From the NCBI GenBank assembly GCA_903813345.2, contig CAIIXF020000008.1, positions 33,814,867-33,878,866 on the forward strand: 64,000 bases of DNA. The letters are read 5' to 3'. The notes beneath the pieces are model-generated. The model made no database searches, was not told the DNA's origin, and saw only the letters and a program-made list of their open reading frames with translations. This document shows positions 40,083 through 52,009 of the stretch, piece after piece. Within the stretch, counting starts at the first letter, position 1. Each line of letters starts with the position of its first letter. Position numbers and translations under genes: made by a program. The stretch is from Owenia fusiformis (Eukaryota > Annelida > Polychaeta > Sabellida > Oweniidae).

Positions 40083-40810
40083 TGAAATCCCTTAACGCTT
40101 CGTGAACAGGGGGACTGTTTGCACATGTGAGAGTGGAACATCCAGGTTCGGAGGTATACACCTGCATCTGGAGGCTGTGTTTCTGCTTTCTGCATCTTGA
40201 GGTCGCTCTGCCATGTCCTGTATCTGGGGGCTGACCTGCCCTGCTTCCTGCATCTTGCAGTCGCACTTCCATTTCCTGCATCTGGGGGCTGTCCTGCTAC
40301 TTCCCGTGACTTGTCCTTGTGCTGCCTCCACACACAGGGGTACACCTACGAACCAGGATGGAACACTCACACGTGTGCAATGGTGGTTTGGGTTTAGTTC
40401 ATTTATATAGATAAGTGGTAATTGTAATAGATGATATATTTTCCTCGATCTGAATAAGGTTATAACGTTTTCTAGGCTTATAAAGACAATACATGTTTTT
40501 TTCATTCAAGAAGTCGATAGTATATAACAAACATTCAGCTTGAGATGCTATCATTAAGCAATAATTAGTTATAATCTTTTCTCTGATTTATTTAATGAAT
40601 TTGTTTTGTTCCAATTAGTTAAAGTTCCTGCAAAAAAAGTTTAAAAAGTTATACATTAACCAACATGGTATTTCTCATCATCAATATTTGTCATTTTCAT
40701 AGGATATGTTAACCTTAGGACGATAATCAATATTGACTTAACACAATATTTACATTTAAAGTAAAACCTGTTTAATTCAAACGCTACTTGGCCCAGCCAA
40801 AAGGGTAAGG

Positions 40811-41184
40811 ATTAGCAATTGAGGAAAAAAATTGAAAAAATTAGGAGGTATTGGAAATAAAGTCAAGTTACGTTTCCTTCAATATTATAAGTTATTTCAT
40901 CGCCGGTTAAGTAAATAAAAATTCAAACGTAAAGAGGCTTTAACACGTAGTTCAATGGAGAAAAAAGGTTGCCAAACTTATGGAGGGGAGTGTACATTAT
41001 AAACGACATGCATTCTTTTAATATTCTCAATTAATCCGCAAGTACTCTACCCTCCAACCATGGTAATCAAAAGTTCTCTTTAAAACCACAAATTAATAGT
41101 ACAATAACGTCATTTCGAAGGGCAATACGATAGTGAAATATTGGACCGAGGGCCGAAGGCTAGGTCTTAATGAACTTTTTACGA
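40811..41184. other. AT-rich spacer after copy B
   Basis: No gene. Stretches such as AGTACTCTACCCTCCAACC (41041-41059) and GGTTGCCAAACT recur at 42532-42590 and near 42760, showing further old local duplication. Confidence 0.45.
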
Positions 41185-41335
41185 CACAGTAAAAAGTTGT
41201 GGACACCTCTCAATGTGAACACTTTTTCTTGGTCATTTTGTTATCTCCCATTGAGTCACATATTGAAAAAATCTTAAAATGTGAGCACCTGCTAATCCTA
41301 ACCACTTTGGCTGGGCCAAAGGCCCAAGGTCCAAT
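41185..41335. repeat. GTTCACATT/GGGAGATAACAA-family repeat, reverse orientation
   Basis: GGACACCTCTCAATGTGAAC, TTGTTATCTCCCATTGA and AAATGTGAGCACCTGCTAAT are inverse forms of blocks at 11690-11775 and 43030-43120. Confidence 0.6.
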
Positions 41336-42849
41336 ATTTCACAATATTGCCCGCAGAAACGACGTTATTAGTATTATTACCACCGTTGATGACCATGACT
41401 ATACAGTAAGAAAATCTTACGCACTGAACAATATCTAATTACCAGGGGAAAATTGCCGGTTATGAATTGCATTCTCGACCAGCAATATGGCCCACCACTA
41501 TGACGTCACATATTGCTCAGGTAGATATAATATAATGAATGCCTTCTAAACTAGCACTGAAACCTGTAGAACTGGCCCGGCAAGGTGGTAATAATGCCTC
41601 TTTTTGTTTGTATGTTTATTTTAACAGAGATCGTAATAGCTTACATCAATTATAACGCAGGGGCATAGCCAGTGATTGTAAAGGGATGTGTGTTTTTTGA
41701 GAAGCCCTAAAAGTGTAACAATTTGTAACAGGCCTGAGACAAATTACAATACCAACCAAAAATTGCATTGTTACAAATTGCATATAATGGTAGCTATAAC
41801 AATATGTCAAAGTTTCGTGTTGTGACTCAAAAACATTGGCGAAGAGGCATATGAACCTATGGTCTGATCTACCATGGAACAAGCTACATTAGAGGCTGGT
41901 TGGGAGAATCCAGCATTTACAAGCTGTTAGGATGACTGACATGGCCTTAACCTCACCAATCATCCAATGCTACAAGTACACACACCTCCCAGTATGAGAC
42001 TTGTCCATCCATATATGGCAGATAGTGGGCGTCCCCATATTTATGTTGGCTATTTTCCATGCCTCTTCGCCAATGTTTTTAGGGGTTTTCAGCAGGGGTT
42101 TCCCTCCATACAACATGTACAAGGGAGGCAAACACCTGCTGAAAGAGTTTCATTTAGTTTTCTTCAACTGAAATGAAAGTTTGAATTGCGTTTTATAGAA
42201 ACTTGGAGCTTGTGAGAGCTTGTATAGCTTGATCAATCTGCATCATGTCCATTTTATTTCTAGGCTCAAAGGATTATTCATGCTGCCTTTAAATAGGTAT
42301 ATAACATGAGAGATTAAAATAATTGAACCAGAAGTCTGTTATGCATTAATAAAGACATTTTGGTTTCTGCTTCAATTTATTTATGGAATTTTGAACTGCA
42401 CATGTTTATTTTTCCTGCATAAAAATTATCGCTCAATTTATTTATAAACTGCACAGGTGGACTTCGTTATTCAATAATAGTATCATATCATATGTAAATC
42501 ATTAACTAAGTGCATTCTTGTAAAATTCTTGAGTACTCTACCCTACAACCTTGGCAATCAAAAGTTCTCTTATGAATCACAAATAGACATTTCCAATAAA
42601 TGCTGCCACTTTAAGTGAAAGAAGCTAGTACATATTGACCAGATTGATGATGTCATTGGTTGTTGGTAACAATCTGTCCAAGCAAGAATAGGATTTACAT
42701 TGCTAAAATTCAAAAGAATTTAGAACAAATTGATTTTAATAAATTATCTTTGTCTCTGGTTGCCAAACTAATGAAAGGGGTGTTGACATGGTTGACCTTG
42801 CATGTAAATGGGCAGATATTGTAAACTTTACAATATTATTTATTTATTA
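41336..42849. other. Non-coding DNA with repeat fragments
   Basis: No gene recognised. It holds a fragment shared with the UGP2 duplications (41975-42035), an internal repeat of CTCTTCGCCAATGTTTT in opposite orientations near 41825-41845 and 42060-42078, and the 42532-42590 relative of 41041-41099. Confidence 0.45.
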
Positions 42850-43020
42850 CAATCTTTTCTCTGATTTATTTAATGAATTTTTGTGTTCGGATTAGTTATA
42901 GTTCCTTCAAAAGAAGTTTGAAAAGTTATACATTAACCAACATGGCATTTCTTATCATGATATTTGTCATTTTTATAGGATATGCTAACCTTGGGTATAC
43001 TGCATGCCAATAATCAATAT
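42850..43020. repeat. Third, diverged copy of the duplication tail
   Basis: AATCTTTTCTCTGATTTATT, AAGTTATACATTAACCAACA and TTTATAGGATATGYTAACCT match 36880-37050 and 40570-40740 in order. Older than the A/B duplication judging by divergence. Confidence 0.75.
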
Positions 43021-43145
43021 TAGTTAGGATTAGCAGGTGTTCACATTTTAAGGTTTTATGAACATGTAAATCAATGGGAGATAACAAGGGGACCAAGAAA
43101 AAGTGTTCACATTCAGAGATGTTTGGATGTTTAGGTTTCACTGTA
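43021..43145. repeat. GTTCACATT-family repeat
   Basis: AGGTGTTCACATTTTAAGG through GGGAGATAACAAGG to TTAGGTTTCACTGTA. Close relative of 11680-11813. Confidence 0.65.
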
Positions 43146-43217
43146 TTTTCAAAAGTTCATTAAGACATAGTATAGGTACAAAACTTAAACCTGCTTGACA
43201 AACTTGGTCTACAGAAT

Positions 43218-43335
43218 TTCATATAGAGAGATAAGTAGGAGAGTAAGTGAGGCAAAACTGGATTGACAAGTGAGACAGATTTGAGTAAGTGAGGCAAAAC
43301 TAGATTGACATTGAGAAAATTGAGGCAAAGGATTG
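43218..43335. repeat. GAGTAAGTGAGGCAAAACT tandem units
   Basis: Two to three ~45-bp units of AGTAAGTGAGGCAAAACTGG followed by ATTGACAAGTGAGA. More units lie at 44500-44695, and a fragment at 45485-45535. Confidence 0.75.
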
Positions 43336-43565
43336 GTATCTATATGGAGAACTGAATTCAACAATGTTTTTCTCTTGAACCAATTATTGAAAACATTCTG
43401 TAAAAAACACGGTCCTTTATGTAATGTTGACTGATTGACAACAATTTAATGTGAAAATAATTTATATACTGTATATTTTATATAAGTGTTTTTGTTAACA
43501 TTTTTTGTTTTTAGTGCAATTGATTTTTGTTCCTTTTTACCATTTCTTGAGAATGAAATAAAATA

Positions 43566-44056
43566 CTGTAAAACGGGTATTGTTAGCGAGGGGTAATTGT
43601 TAGCGGTTGTTAGCGATCGCTATAGTTTCGCTAAAAATTCAATTCGCTAAAATAAACCGGGGTTAAAATAAACTGGGCGCTAAAATTTGCAAATTCCCGG
43701 GAAACTACATGAATACTAGTATTTAAGGAGCTTTTCGTTCAGTGCTCGACTTCCGGTTTGTAATTTGAAAAAGGTAAATATTTTTAAATCGTATTTTTCT
43801 TTCAATATCTGAAAGATAAATAGCCATCCATCCAGTTTGGACCAATACCATGTGCGTTAGAAGTCTTACATTTTGATAATTCCTCTGTCATGTCCGTTAT
43901 TCATTCTTCTGCCATAAATGATAAAATTTCTTATGCATTTAGCTAATTTGATTTTTTAAAGATTAATCTTCATTTCGCTAAAATTTCCCGCGCTAAAATC
44001 CCCTAAAATTGTAAAATCGCTAAAATTTCCCGGTGTCAAAATTACCCGTTTTACAG
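43566..44056. mobile_element. TA-flanked MITE with CGCTAAAAT repeats
   Basis: Inverted ends CTGTAAAACGGGTATTGTTA and AAAATTACCCGTTTTACAG are flanked by TA on both sides, as in Tc1/mariner derivatives. The inside has many CGCTAAAAT-type strings near both ends and is CpG-richer than its surroundings. No transposase. Confidence 0.85.
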
Positions 44057-44499
44057 TATCTTTCCAAAGCTTGTTTGAACAAGTTAGCATATACAACATT
44101 TTCTTAGACTTCCAAATATTATGGTTGTACAAAGGAAATTTTGGTTGATTTAAAACCTCTGAAATAGATAAAAACTAAGATAAACCTTTAATTTCATTAA
44201 CAAGATACTTTTTTTAAATTAACCAAACTTTCCTTTGTATAATAACAATATTTTGTTCAAATGAGGTTCAGATAGATGTTTTCATTTCATTCCGAATATA
44301 TGATACCAAGATCAAAAGAAGTGTACAATGTGTTTTCTAAAACAATATAGAGAAAAGTATATATATATATCTATTTCAAATTATATTGTTACCATTCAAA
44401 AGATGACCATTAAATTGACAATGAGTAAAATTTTCAGAATTTTTTGATGACTGGTTAAGAGAAACGTGTGCTCAAAAAGTTTGCCATATCAAAATCCAT

Positions 44500-44695
44500 C
44501 CTTTGAGTAATTGAGGGAAAACTAGATTGACAAGTGAGAAAATTGAGGCAAATTTGAGTAAGTGAGGGAAAACTAGATTGACAAGTGAGATAATTGAGGC
44601 AAATTTGAGTAAGTGAGGGAAAACTAGAAAATTGAGGCAAATTTGAGTAAGTGAGGGAAAACTAGATTGACAAGTAAGACAATTGAGGAAAAGGA
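44500..44695. repeat. ~50-bp tandem units
   Basis: About four imperfect units of AGTAAGTGAGGGAAAACTAG, GATTGACAAGTGAGA and AATTGAGGCAAATTTG. Confidence 0.85.
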
Positions 44696-44958
44696 CAAGG
44701 TGCAATTATTGGCAAATATCCCTATGGTCGAAATGAATCATTCGTAGGTGTAACATGAAGAATAAAATGTCATATAATACTTTGGAAAATATTAAAGTGC
44801 TTGGACACACATAAGCTGAGATAGGGATCATTTCGTTCAGTAAGGTTGTATTGACTTACATGGGGCTGTGCACCATTGACTTAACATGAGGATATCAGCA
44901 GATCCCAGTAGAGGCCATTGGTTTCAATTGATTATCACAGAAATACCAAAATTACACT

Positions 44959-45059
44959 ATGACCTGAATCGATTGCAAACTTAATAATTTCACAATACGA
45001 CACAAATGGTCTATCTCATCAAATGTGCAAATATGAAGTTTGCAATCGATTCAGGTCAT
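44959..45059. mobile_element. Short MITE, 24-bp inverted ends
   Basis: ATGACCTGAATCGATTGCAA at the left and its complement at the right, around an AT-rich 50-bp centre. Confidence 0.75.
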
Positions 45060-45539
45060 ACTTAAAATTAAAAGATTGTACATTTTTTCATCATTTTTTA
45101 CCCTACAAAATGGATATAGAAAAATGCTCCAAAAACAACTTTTACACTTATCAAATATCATACAAGTTTGTAAAACCAAAGATTATACTATTATATTTCA
45201 TTATGTAGTAACATATTTGGATAAGATGCAGGGATGCGTAGGATGTAAATGGATTTTGACAGACACAAAAATACTTCCTGGTTTGGAATCATATGCCTCT
45301 ACACTTCATGATTGAATTATGACCCTAATAAGTGGCCTATACATCAATACAGTGCTGAATATAGGTCAACAAGATACTAGTGTGTATATAAATGTAATAA
45401 TTGAAGCAGAATACTCATTTTGAAAATTCAGATGAATTATTTTTTTCCCATGGGGAGATCCCAATGGCGGGTGTATAAGGTCCTTTGAGTAAGTGAGGCA
45501 AAATAAGATTGACAAGTGAGAAAAATTGACACATATTTG

Positions 45540-45835
45540 ACAGAAAGCTGCAGGCCTGTCAACTGTCCCGCAATTTGCGTATTTGTCACGCATTTGCTGA
45601 AGAATTTGAAGTCACGCCAGTTTTTTTTGCGTGACAGAAAATGTCACGCAAAATACGCATTTTACCTGGCAATTGTCAAGCAAAAATATTTCTGTAGAAA
45701 TGTTTTCGAAATATGTTTACGATACGGTAAAAATACGAACGTCGGAAAAAACCGAACGCAATTTGTTCGGATTTGTCACGCGAATCCTGTATGTGTCACG
45801 CATGTTCATTGGAAATTTTTGCTGCATTGATGTTG
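45540..45835. repeat. CpG-rich patch with TGTCACGC motifs
   Basis: Five forward TGTCACGC or AGTCACGC strings and one inverted GCGTGACA within 260 bp, in otherwise CpG-poor DNA. A 104-codon frame here has no recognisable similarity. The origin is unknown: a repeat, or a decayed regulatory or coding patch. Confidence 0.4.
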
Positions 45836-46167
45836 TTTATTATGTACATGAGTGAGTGACTCTTATAGCAAGTGTATTTTCTCAAATAAAAATATCCTTG
45901 TATAGGTCTCAAACCAGTTAATGAAGATAAGTTCAACTGAAGATAAAATACTATTAAGATATTCTATTACAAACTAGAATACTTGTGGGTTAAATATTTA
46001 AATAATTTTATTTCCTTTACCTGGTTCCATGACCATCTTGTATGTTGAATTCTAAACTGTGGTGCATACAATACAGTCAGGGATCAGGTGGGACTGTTAC
46101 AGACAGAACTTGAAAGCAGACCAAAACAACTGGTTACAAAATCACTCTACTATACCTAACCCCTAGC

Positions 46168-46488
46168 AGGGGCGGATCTGGGAACCAACGAGGGGGGGCC
46201 CAAATTTCAGGTCTGAGAAAATAATGCCGCGCTTGCGCGGAAAAAAATTTTGGGCCCCTAAAACGCAAAAGTGGACCCAAATTTTGAGGCCCATTTTCTT
46301 CAAAATTTGGCCTGAATTTAAAAAATAAGGCCTTAAAAGGCCCAGTAATGACCAAAAAGGCCGACTTTTTGGGGGCCTTAAGGCCTTTTTTGGCCCAAAA
46401 TTTATTTTGGGCCCAATTTTTTTTCTGGGCCCACCCAAGGGGGGGGGCCCGGGCCCCCAGGCCCCCCCCCCCCCCTAATCCGCCAGTG
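46168..46488. mobile_element. hAT-like MITE, GGCCC-rich
   Basis: Ends CAGGGGCGGATCTGGG and CTAATCCGCCAGTG fit the CAGNGGCGGAT ends of many hAT MITEs. CCTAG lies on both sides. The body is a run of GGGCCC/TTTTGGGCC strings and homopolymers. Its right part (46309 on) was included in the following tandem duplication. Confidence 0.75.
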
Positions 46489-47757
46489 CCTAGAAATGCA
46501 TAAGATACTCTGTTTGTCTAATTGCATTGTTTAATATATTTTTGAAAGCACCTTTTTAACATCTAACTTTCAACCGATAAACCATTAATAAGGAACAGAC
46601 AAATAAAAACAAATAACATAATTATTACTAATAGAGATTTTACATTTTGGCATGCCATCTCCTGATACCTTGGTGAACTAAGTCATGTGATCATTTATAT
46701 CCAATCAGAATGCATTTCTGCCACATACTAGTAGTGATAGCATAGTGATCCAAAGCTAAACCAAGGTCTAGGAAGGGTTTATATTATCATATAGAAGGGG
46801 TGCACTTTTCTAATTGGCCATGGTTGACATGCATGTTTGCAAACTTAGTACTTGCATCAAGAGCTCTGACTGGCATCCTAACAAAATAAATTCATACTAC
46901 ACTGATGCCAGGGTCACATTTGCTCCGTTTGTTTAATATTGTATTCGATTTTGAACAAAATACTCAATCGGCATGGCACCGTAGTGAGAATCGGAGCAAT
47001 CTGCATTACTTGTACACAGTGTATACCAATAGCCCATTTTCAGCATAGCAATTTCTAAGAAGGGTTTCCAAAATGCTCCATCATGGAATACCTTGACCCT
47101 CTCTTCTTACATGATAGACACAGACATGTTTCTAGATGCGATGTGTATCAGAATGAAAGCTCTGGCTTCTTCCTAACTTGGCGGGAGGGTGCAAAGTACT
47201 TTCTTGATCATTAAAAATAAATGCCATTGTCACAGAAACTCTGCATTTTATGTAATCCATTGAATATTTATCTGCATGCTCGAAGTTAAGTAAGTTAAGA
47301 AGATCAGATTCTTTATAACACTTGATCCAAATCTATTTGATATTCAAAATCAGAGTAAACCTCTCTTTTTGAGGAACCAACTATCTATCATATTACTCAG
47401 ATTGGATTAATCAATATTCTCATACTCTCTCTAGTTTGTATGAATGAATGACCCTAAACATCATGTGAAAGACTTCTCAGAAAATGTGCCCAATATATTA
47501 CTCTAAATCATACATGTCATATAGGACCTTTGAAATTTTGAAAAGTGTCTGAAACAAAAATTGTGATCATAAAAAGAGAATGGATTGGTTTCTAAAGCAG
47601 TTTTCTAATTTTTTCTATTTTTAGGAATGAATTCAAATTTTCAAAAGCTTCTATAATTTCAAATAATATATTTGGCACACTTTCTCAAAAATGCAATAGA
47701 TTCTGTCTGGTGACCTTTCTAAAAGTCACCAACTTTTAACTGTTTTTGAGTCACATT
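46309..47757. repeat. 1.45-kb tandem duplication, unit 1
   Basis: Matches 47758-49204 in every block I compared. The length differs by 2 bp, in the poly-C tract. It starts inside the hAT-like MITE and ends in GAGTCACATT. It contains a GTCACATTTGCTCC-family element (46915-47008) and, at about 47470-47757, a relative of the fold-back element at the end of the window. Confidence 0.95.
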
Positions 47758-49204
47758 GGCCTGAATTTAAAAAATAAGGCCTTAAAAGGCCCAGTAATGA
47801 CCAAAAAGGCCGACTTTTTGGGGGCCTTAAGGCCTTTTTTGGCCCAAAATTTATTTTGGGCCCAATTTTTTTTCTGGGCCCACCCAAGGGGGGGGGCCCG
47901 GGCCCCCAGGCCCCCCCCCCCCTAATCCGCCAGTGCCTAGAAATGCATAAGATACTCTGTTTGTCTAATTGCATTGTTTAATATATTTTTGAAAGCACCT
48001 TTTTAACATCTAACTTTCAACCGATAAACCATTAATAAGGAACAGACAAATAAAAACAAATAACATAATTATTACTAATAGAGATTTTACATTTTGGCAT
48101 GCCATCTCCTGATACCTTGGTGAACTAAGTCATGTGATCATTTATATCCAATCAGAATGCATTTCTGCCACATACTAGTAGTGATAGCATAGTGATCCAA
48201 AGCTAAACCAAGGTCTAGGAAGGGTTTATATTATCATATAGAAGGGGTGCACTTTTCTAATTGGCCATGGTTGACATGCATGTTTGCAAACTTAGTACTT
48301 GCATCAAGAGCTCTGACTGGCATCCTAACAAAATAAATTCATACTACACTGATGCCAGGGTCACATTTGCTCCGTTTGTTTAATATTGTATTCGATTTTG
48401 AACAAAATACTCAATCGGCATGGCACCGTAGTGAGAATCGGAGCAATCTGCATTACTTGTACACAGTGTATACCAATAGCCCATTTTCAGCATAGCAATT
48501 TCTAAGAAGGGTTTCCAAAATGCTCCATCATGGAATACCTTGACCCTCTCTTCTTACATGATAGACACAGACATGTTTCTAGATGCGATGTGTATCAGAA
48601 TGAAAGCTCTGGCTTCTTCCTAACTTGGCGGGAGGGTGCAAAGTACTTTCTTGATCATTAAAAATAAATGCCATTGTCACAGAAACTCTGCATTTTATGT
48701 AATCCATTGAATATTTATCTGCATGCTCGAAGTTAAGTAAGTTAAGAAGATCAGATTCTTTATAACACTTGATCCAAATCTATTTGATATTCAAAATCAG
48801 AGTAAACCTCTCTTTTTGAGGAACCAACTATCTATCATATTACTCAGATTGGATTAATCAATATTCTCATACTCTCTCTAGTTTGTATGAATGAATGACC
48901 CTAAACATCATGTGAAAGACTTCTCAGAAAATGTGCCCAATATATTACTCTAAATCATACATGTCATATAGGACCTTTGAAATTTTGAAAAGTGTCTGAA
49001 ACAAAAATTGTGATCATAAAAAGAGAATGGATTGGTTTCTAAAGCAGTTTTCTAATTTTTTCTATTTTTAGGAATGAATTCAAATTTTCAAAAGCTTCTA
49101 TAATTTCAAATAATATATTTGGCACACTTTCTCAAAAATGCAATAGATTCTGTCTGGTGACCTTTCTAAAAGTCACCAACTTTTAACTGTTTTTGAGTCA
49201 CATT
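47758..49204. repeat. 1.45-kb tandem duplication, unit 2
   Basis: Second unit, near-identical. Either a very recent duplication or an assembly artefact. Confidence 0.95.
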
Positions 49205-49553
49205 TTCTGAGTCACACTCCTCTGTGTATACTTTCTCTAGTATGTATGAATCGAAACTAGGTTAATTTCCCATGTGCCTAAACCAATATTTTATTGTTTT
49301 ATTTACTTTCTGTGTATGTGTGTATGGACTACTATTTATATTTTTCCAGTGTATATATGAAACAATAAATTTTAACTGTGTGTATTGACAAATATCACAT
49401 ACTTTCTCCAGTGTGTATGAGCAAATATTATGTACTTTCACTAGTTATTTAACCAATACTCTGTACGTTCATACGCAATGGAGAAAGTACATGGTATTTG
49501 TTCATACAAAATGTGTGTTCATAAACAATGGAGTACATGATATTTGTTCATAC
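49205..49553. repeat. ACTTTCTCCAGTGTGTATGAA motif region, left part
   Basis: Loose repeats of TACTTTCTCCAGTGTGTATG occur in both orientations, joined by AAATATTTGTTCATAC-like links. The retrotransposon interrupts this region, and it continues at 63005-63420. Confidence 0.7.
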
Positions 49554-51776
49554 TGTGACGGAACGTGGCGTCTGGGCCGAGCGGAAACCCGAGTGTCACT
49601 TTAAAACTCTCACGTGGTATGAGAGCCGGCGGGGAACGTCTGTTGGTGAAAGGATTTTGTTGTGTTGATTTTTATTATCGTTCTGCCACTGATATTATAC
49701 AAGTAGAATTACAAAGAATGACAAGGGAAATATAATAACTTTGATAAATGTAAAATGATCAATTTAAATTGGAGGAATATGTGAATGAAGAATGATGATA
49801 ATGAATGGTTTGGCCAATATTTAAATTCTACAACATAGCTCCGTGAAACAATTAGAGCACACTTTGATGGCTAGAAGAGCAAAATGTAATGAACATTGAG
49901 TACGGTAGGCTCCTAGCGACTTGAGCTCCAGAGCAAAATGCTATATTCAACTAATGGCTCCACAAATCTCAATACACAAAATGAGCAAGCAACAGGCTCC
50001 GGAGCAAAGTGTAACATTAAACAAATGGCTCGGAAAGGCTCCGTACACAATAGGAGCAAGCAACAGGCTCCGGAGCAAAATGTAGTGCTCAAATAAATGC
50101 CTCAGTCAGGCTCCAAACACAATTAGAGCCGGTAACAAGCTCCGGAGCAAAAGGTAATGCTCTCAATGAATCAATAAATCAATGAGCCTCAAAGCAAAGC
50201 AGGCTCCAGAGCAAAATGCAACGCTCCAAATTAATAGTCAATCAAGCAGGAGCTCTCAATGGGCTCCGGAGCAAAGCACAATGCTCCAAATCAATAGTTA
50301 AACAGCAAAACAGGAGCTTTGAGAGCAATTAAGTACCTATTGCATATGAATTACTACTACCTTGGTTATACCAATTAAGTCACATAGCAATAGACTTACA
50401 CTACCTTGCCTCTTTGGAATAAACTCTTTGCTCCACACAAGTGAAATTGGCTCCGGAGCAAAACGTAAGGAGCAGTTTTGGTAAGAGCAATTTGTTACAG
50501 ATATGGCCAATCTTTAGACAAAGAAATATGAATGTTGTAAATTGTAGCAAAAATGAATGTTATGAGATTGGAATAATTGACAGAAGCACTGGGAATTAAG
50601 GATAAAATTAATGAATATGCGAAACGTTTAAATTGATAGAAATACTGGGGATAAAGAACTGATAATAACGAATGCTAATTAATGGAATATTTCAAATAAT
50701 GGACTGTGAACTGATTGAATGAAGGAACGATGTAAAATTGAATTTATTTCCCTTATCACTCTTGAATTGCAATGGAAATAAAGCAGTAAATGTGGACTAG
50801 ATTGACTCACTTTAGCTTCACTTGTTTATATCAAAACAGACACAGTGAATTTAAATGAACAAATAACAAGACTTTATTGTAATAATTACCTTATATCAGA
50901 ATACATAGTCACAAGCAGCGCTGAACGACTTTCAGGCTAACAACATATCTCCGTGTAAACGCAAGATAAATCCAGTTATGTTCAATATAAATCCACAATA
51001 ATTACGATCACCAGTCGCACAAATATCCAGCGTTACTAATACAGCTATATAAATCCAAAATCTGCTAGGAATCAGTTATAAATCCAATGATACAATTCTG
51101 TTATAAATCCAAAATGTAATCGCAGGTTCTTACTCTTCAGCATTCAAAACTAGACTGAACTTTCCCCGAACGATTGTGAGAACGCTAAGATTTCGGAACA
51201 TTTCTTTCCATATAAGGAAATGCTTCTATGACAACGAATCTGAATGCTTGCTACAATGTCAAAATAGCTGTCACATCAAAGACTAATAAACCTAGCGCTA
51301 GCCTGTCAATCAATTTACTATGTGGGAAAGTTTGTAAAGTATCGGCAAAATGCCGTCAGAAATATGAAACTTGACTGAAAATCACTCTTTTTATATTACA
51401 ATATCTCCTAAAGTATGAGATCAAATTCAAAGTTTAATACACCGTTTAAAAGCTCAATTCACCCTTAATTTAAGAAATAATTATTATAATTTATAGACAA
51501 ATACTCTTCTCTATATTTAATGAGAAAGAACATGAGTAAATAAGAACTGAAATCATGTGTGCCAAGCGGCCGGGAATTAAATAAAACCACACGTTTACAC
51601 TAGTTATTTAAACTTATCTTACTCAAAAACCATTATTCCTTTTTGCATGAAATAAAAATGAATAAATCGTTAAAAAAATGTTCTTTTTAACCATATATAA
51701 AACATAATTTGATCTTGATCATAAAAGCATGAAAATAAAACTTGAAAATAAATAAGAAAAATGCGCTCCCGCTACA
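49554..51776 (-). repeat. 3' LTR of the Gypsy element
   Basis: Downstream LTR in element orientation. It contains five copies of the palindrome GCTCCGGAGC (about 49995-50460), each followed by AAA, and several imperfect GCTCCAGAGC relatives. Confidence 0.96.
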
Positions 51777-51790
51777 CACCCCCCAACTTA
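51777..51790 (-). other. Purine-rich tract next to the 3' LTR
   Basis: On the minus strand TAAGTTGGGGGGTG directly precedes the LTR start TGTAGCGGGAG, the expected place for the second-strand primer. Confidence 0.6.
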
Positions 51791-52009
51791 GAGAAATGTA
51801 CGCCCTCGTACATACACACAAAAATAGAAGAAGCGGAGAGCATTTTTCTGACAAACTTATAAATGTAAATACAATGTGAACTCTCAATCACTTAATCTAC
51901 ACTATGAACTCCTTACATGAGCCTGTTTCCAATAAATCATGTCACTTACATTTGTAACAATGTAAAGTACAAAATATTTTCATGTGGAGCAAACAGGATA
52001 AAAGTTTAC

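Larger units (their letters stand above)
37111..40810 (+). repeat. Tandem segmental duplication, copy B
   Basis: Starts GTTATGTCACTGTGAGAGCC and matches copy A in order, with deletions, to about CAGCCAAAAGGGTAAGG at 40810. A third, more diverged partial copy of the tail lies at 42850-43020. Confidence 0.93.

Noticed and set aside
46134-46438. Frames in the GGGCCC-rich stretch as a gene
   Set aside because: They are low-complexity readings of a hAT-like MITE, repeated in the tandem duplication.
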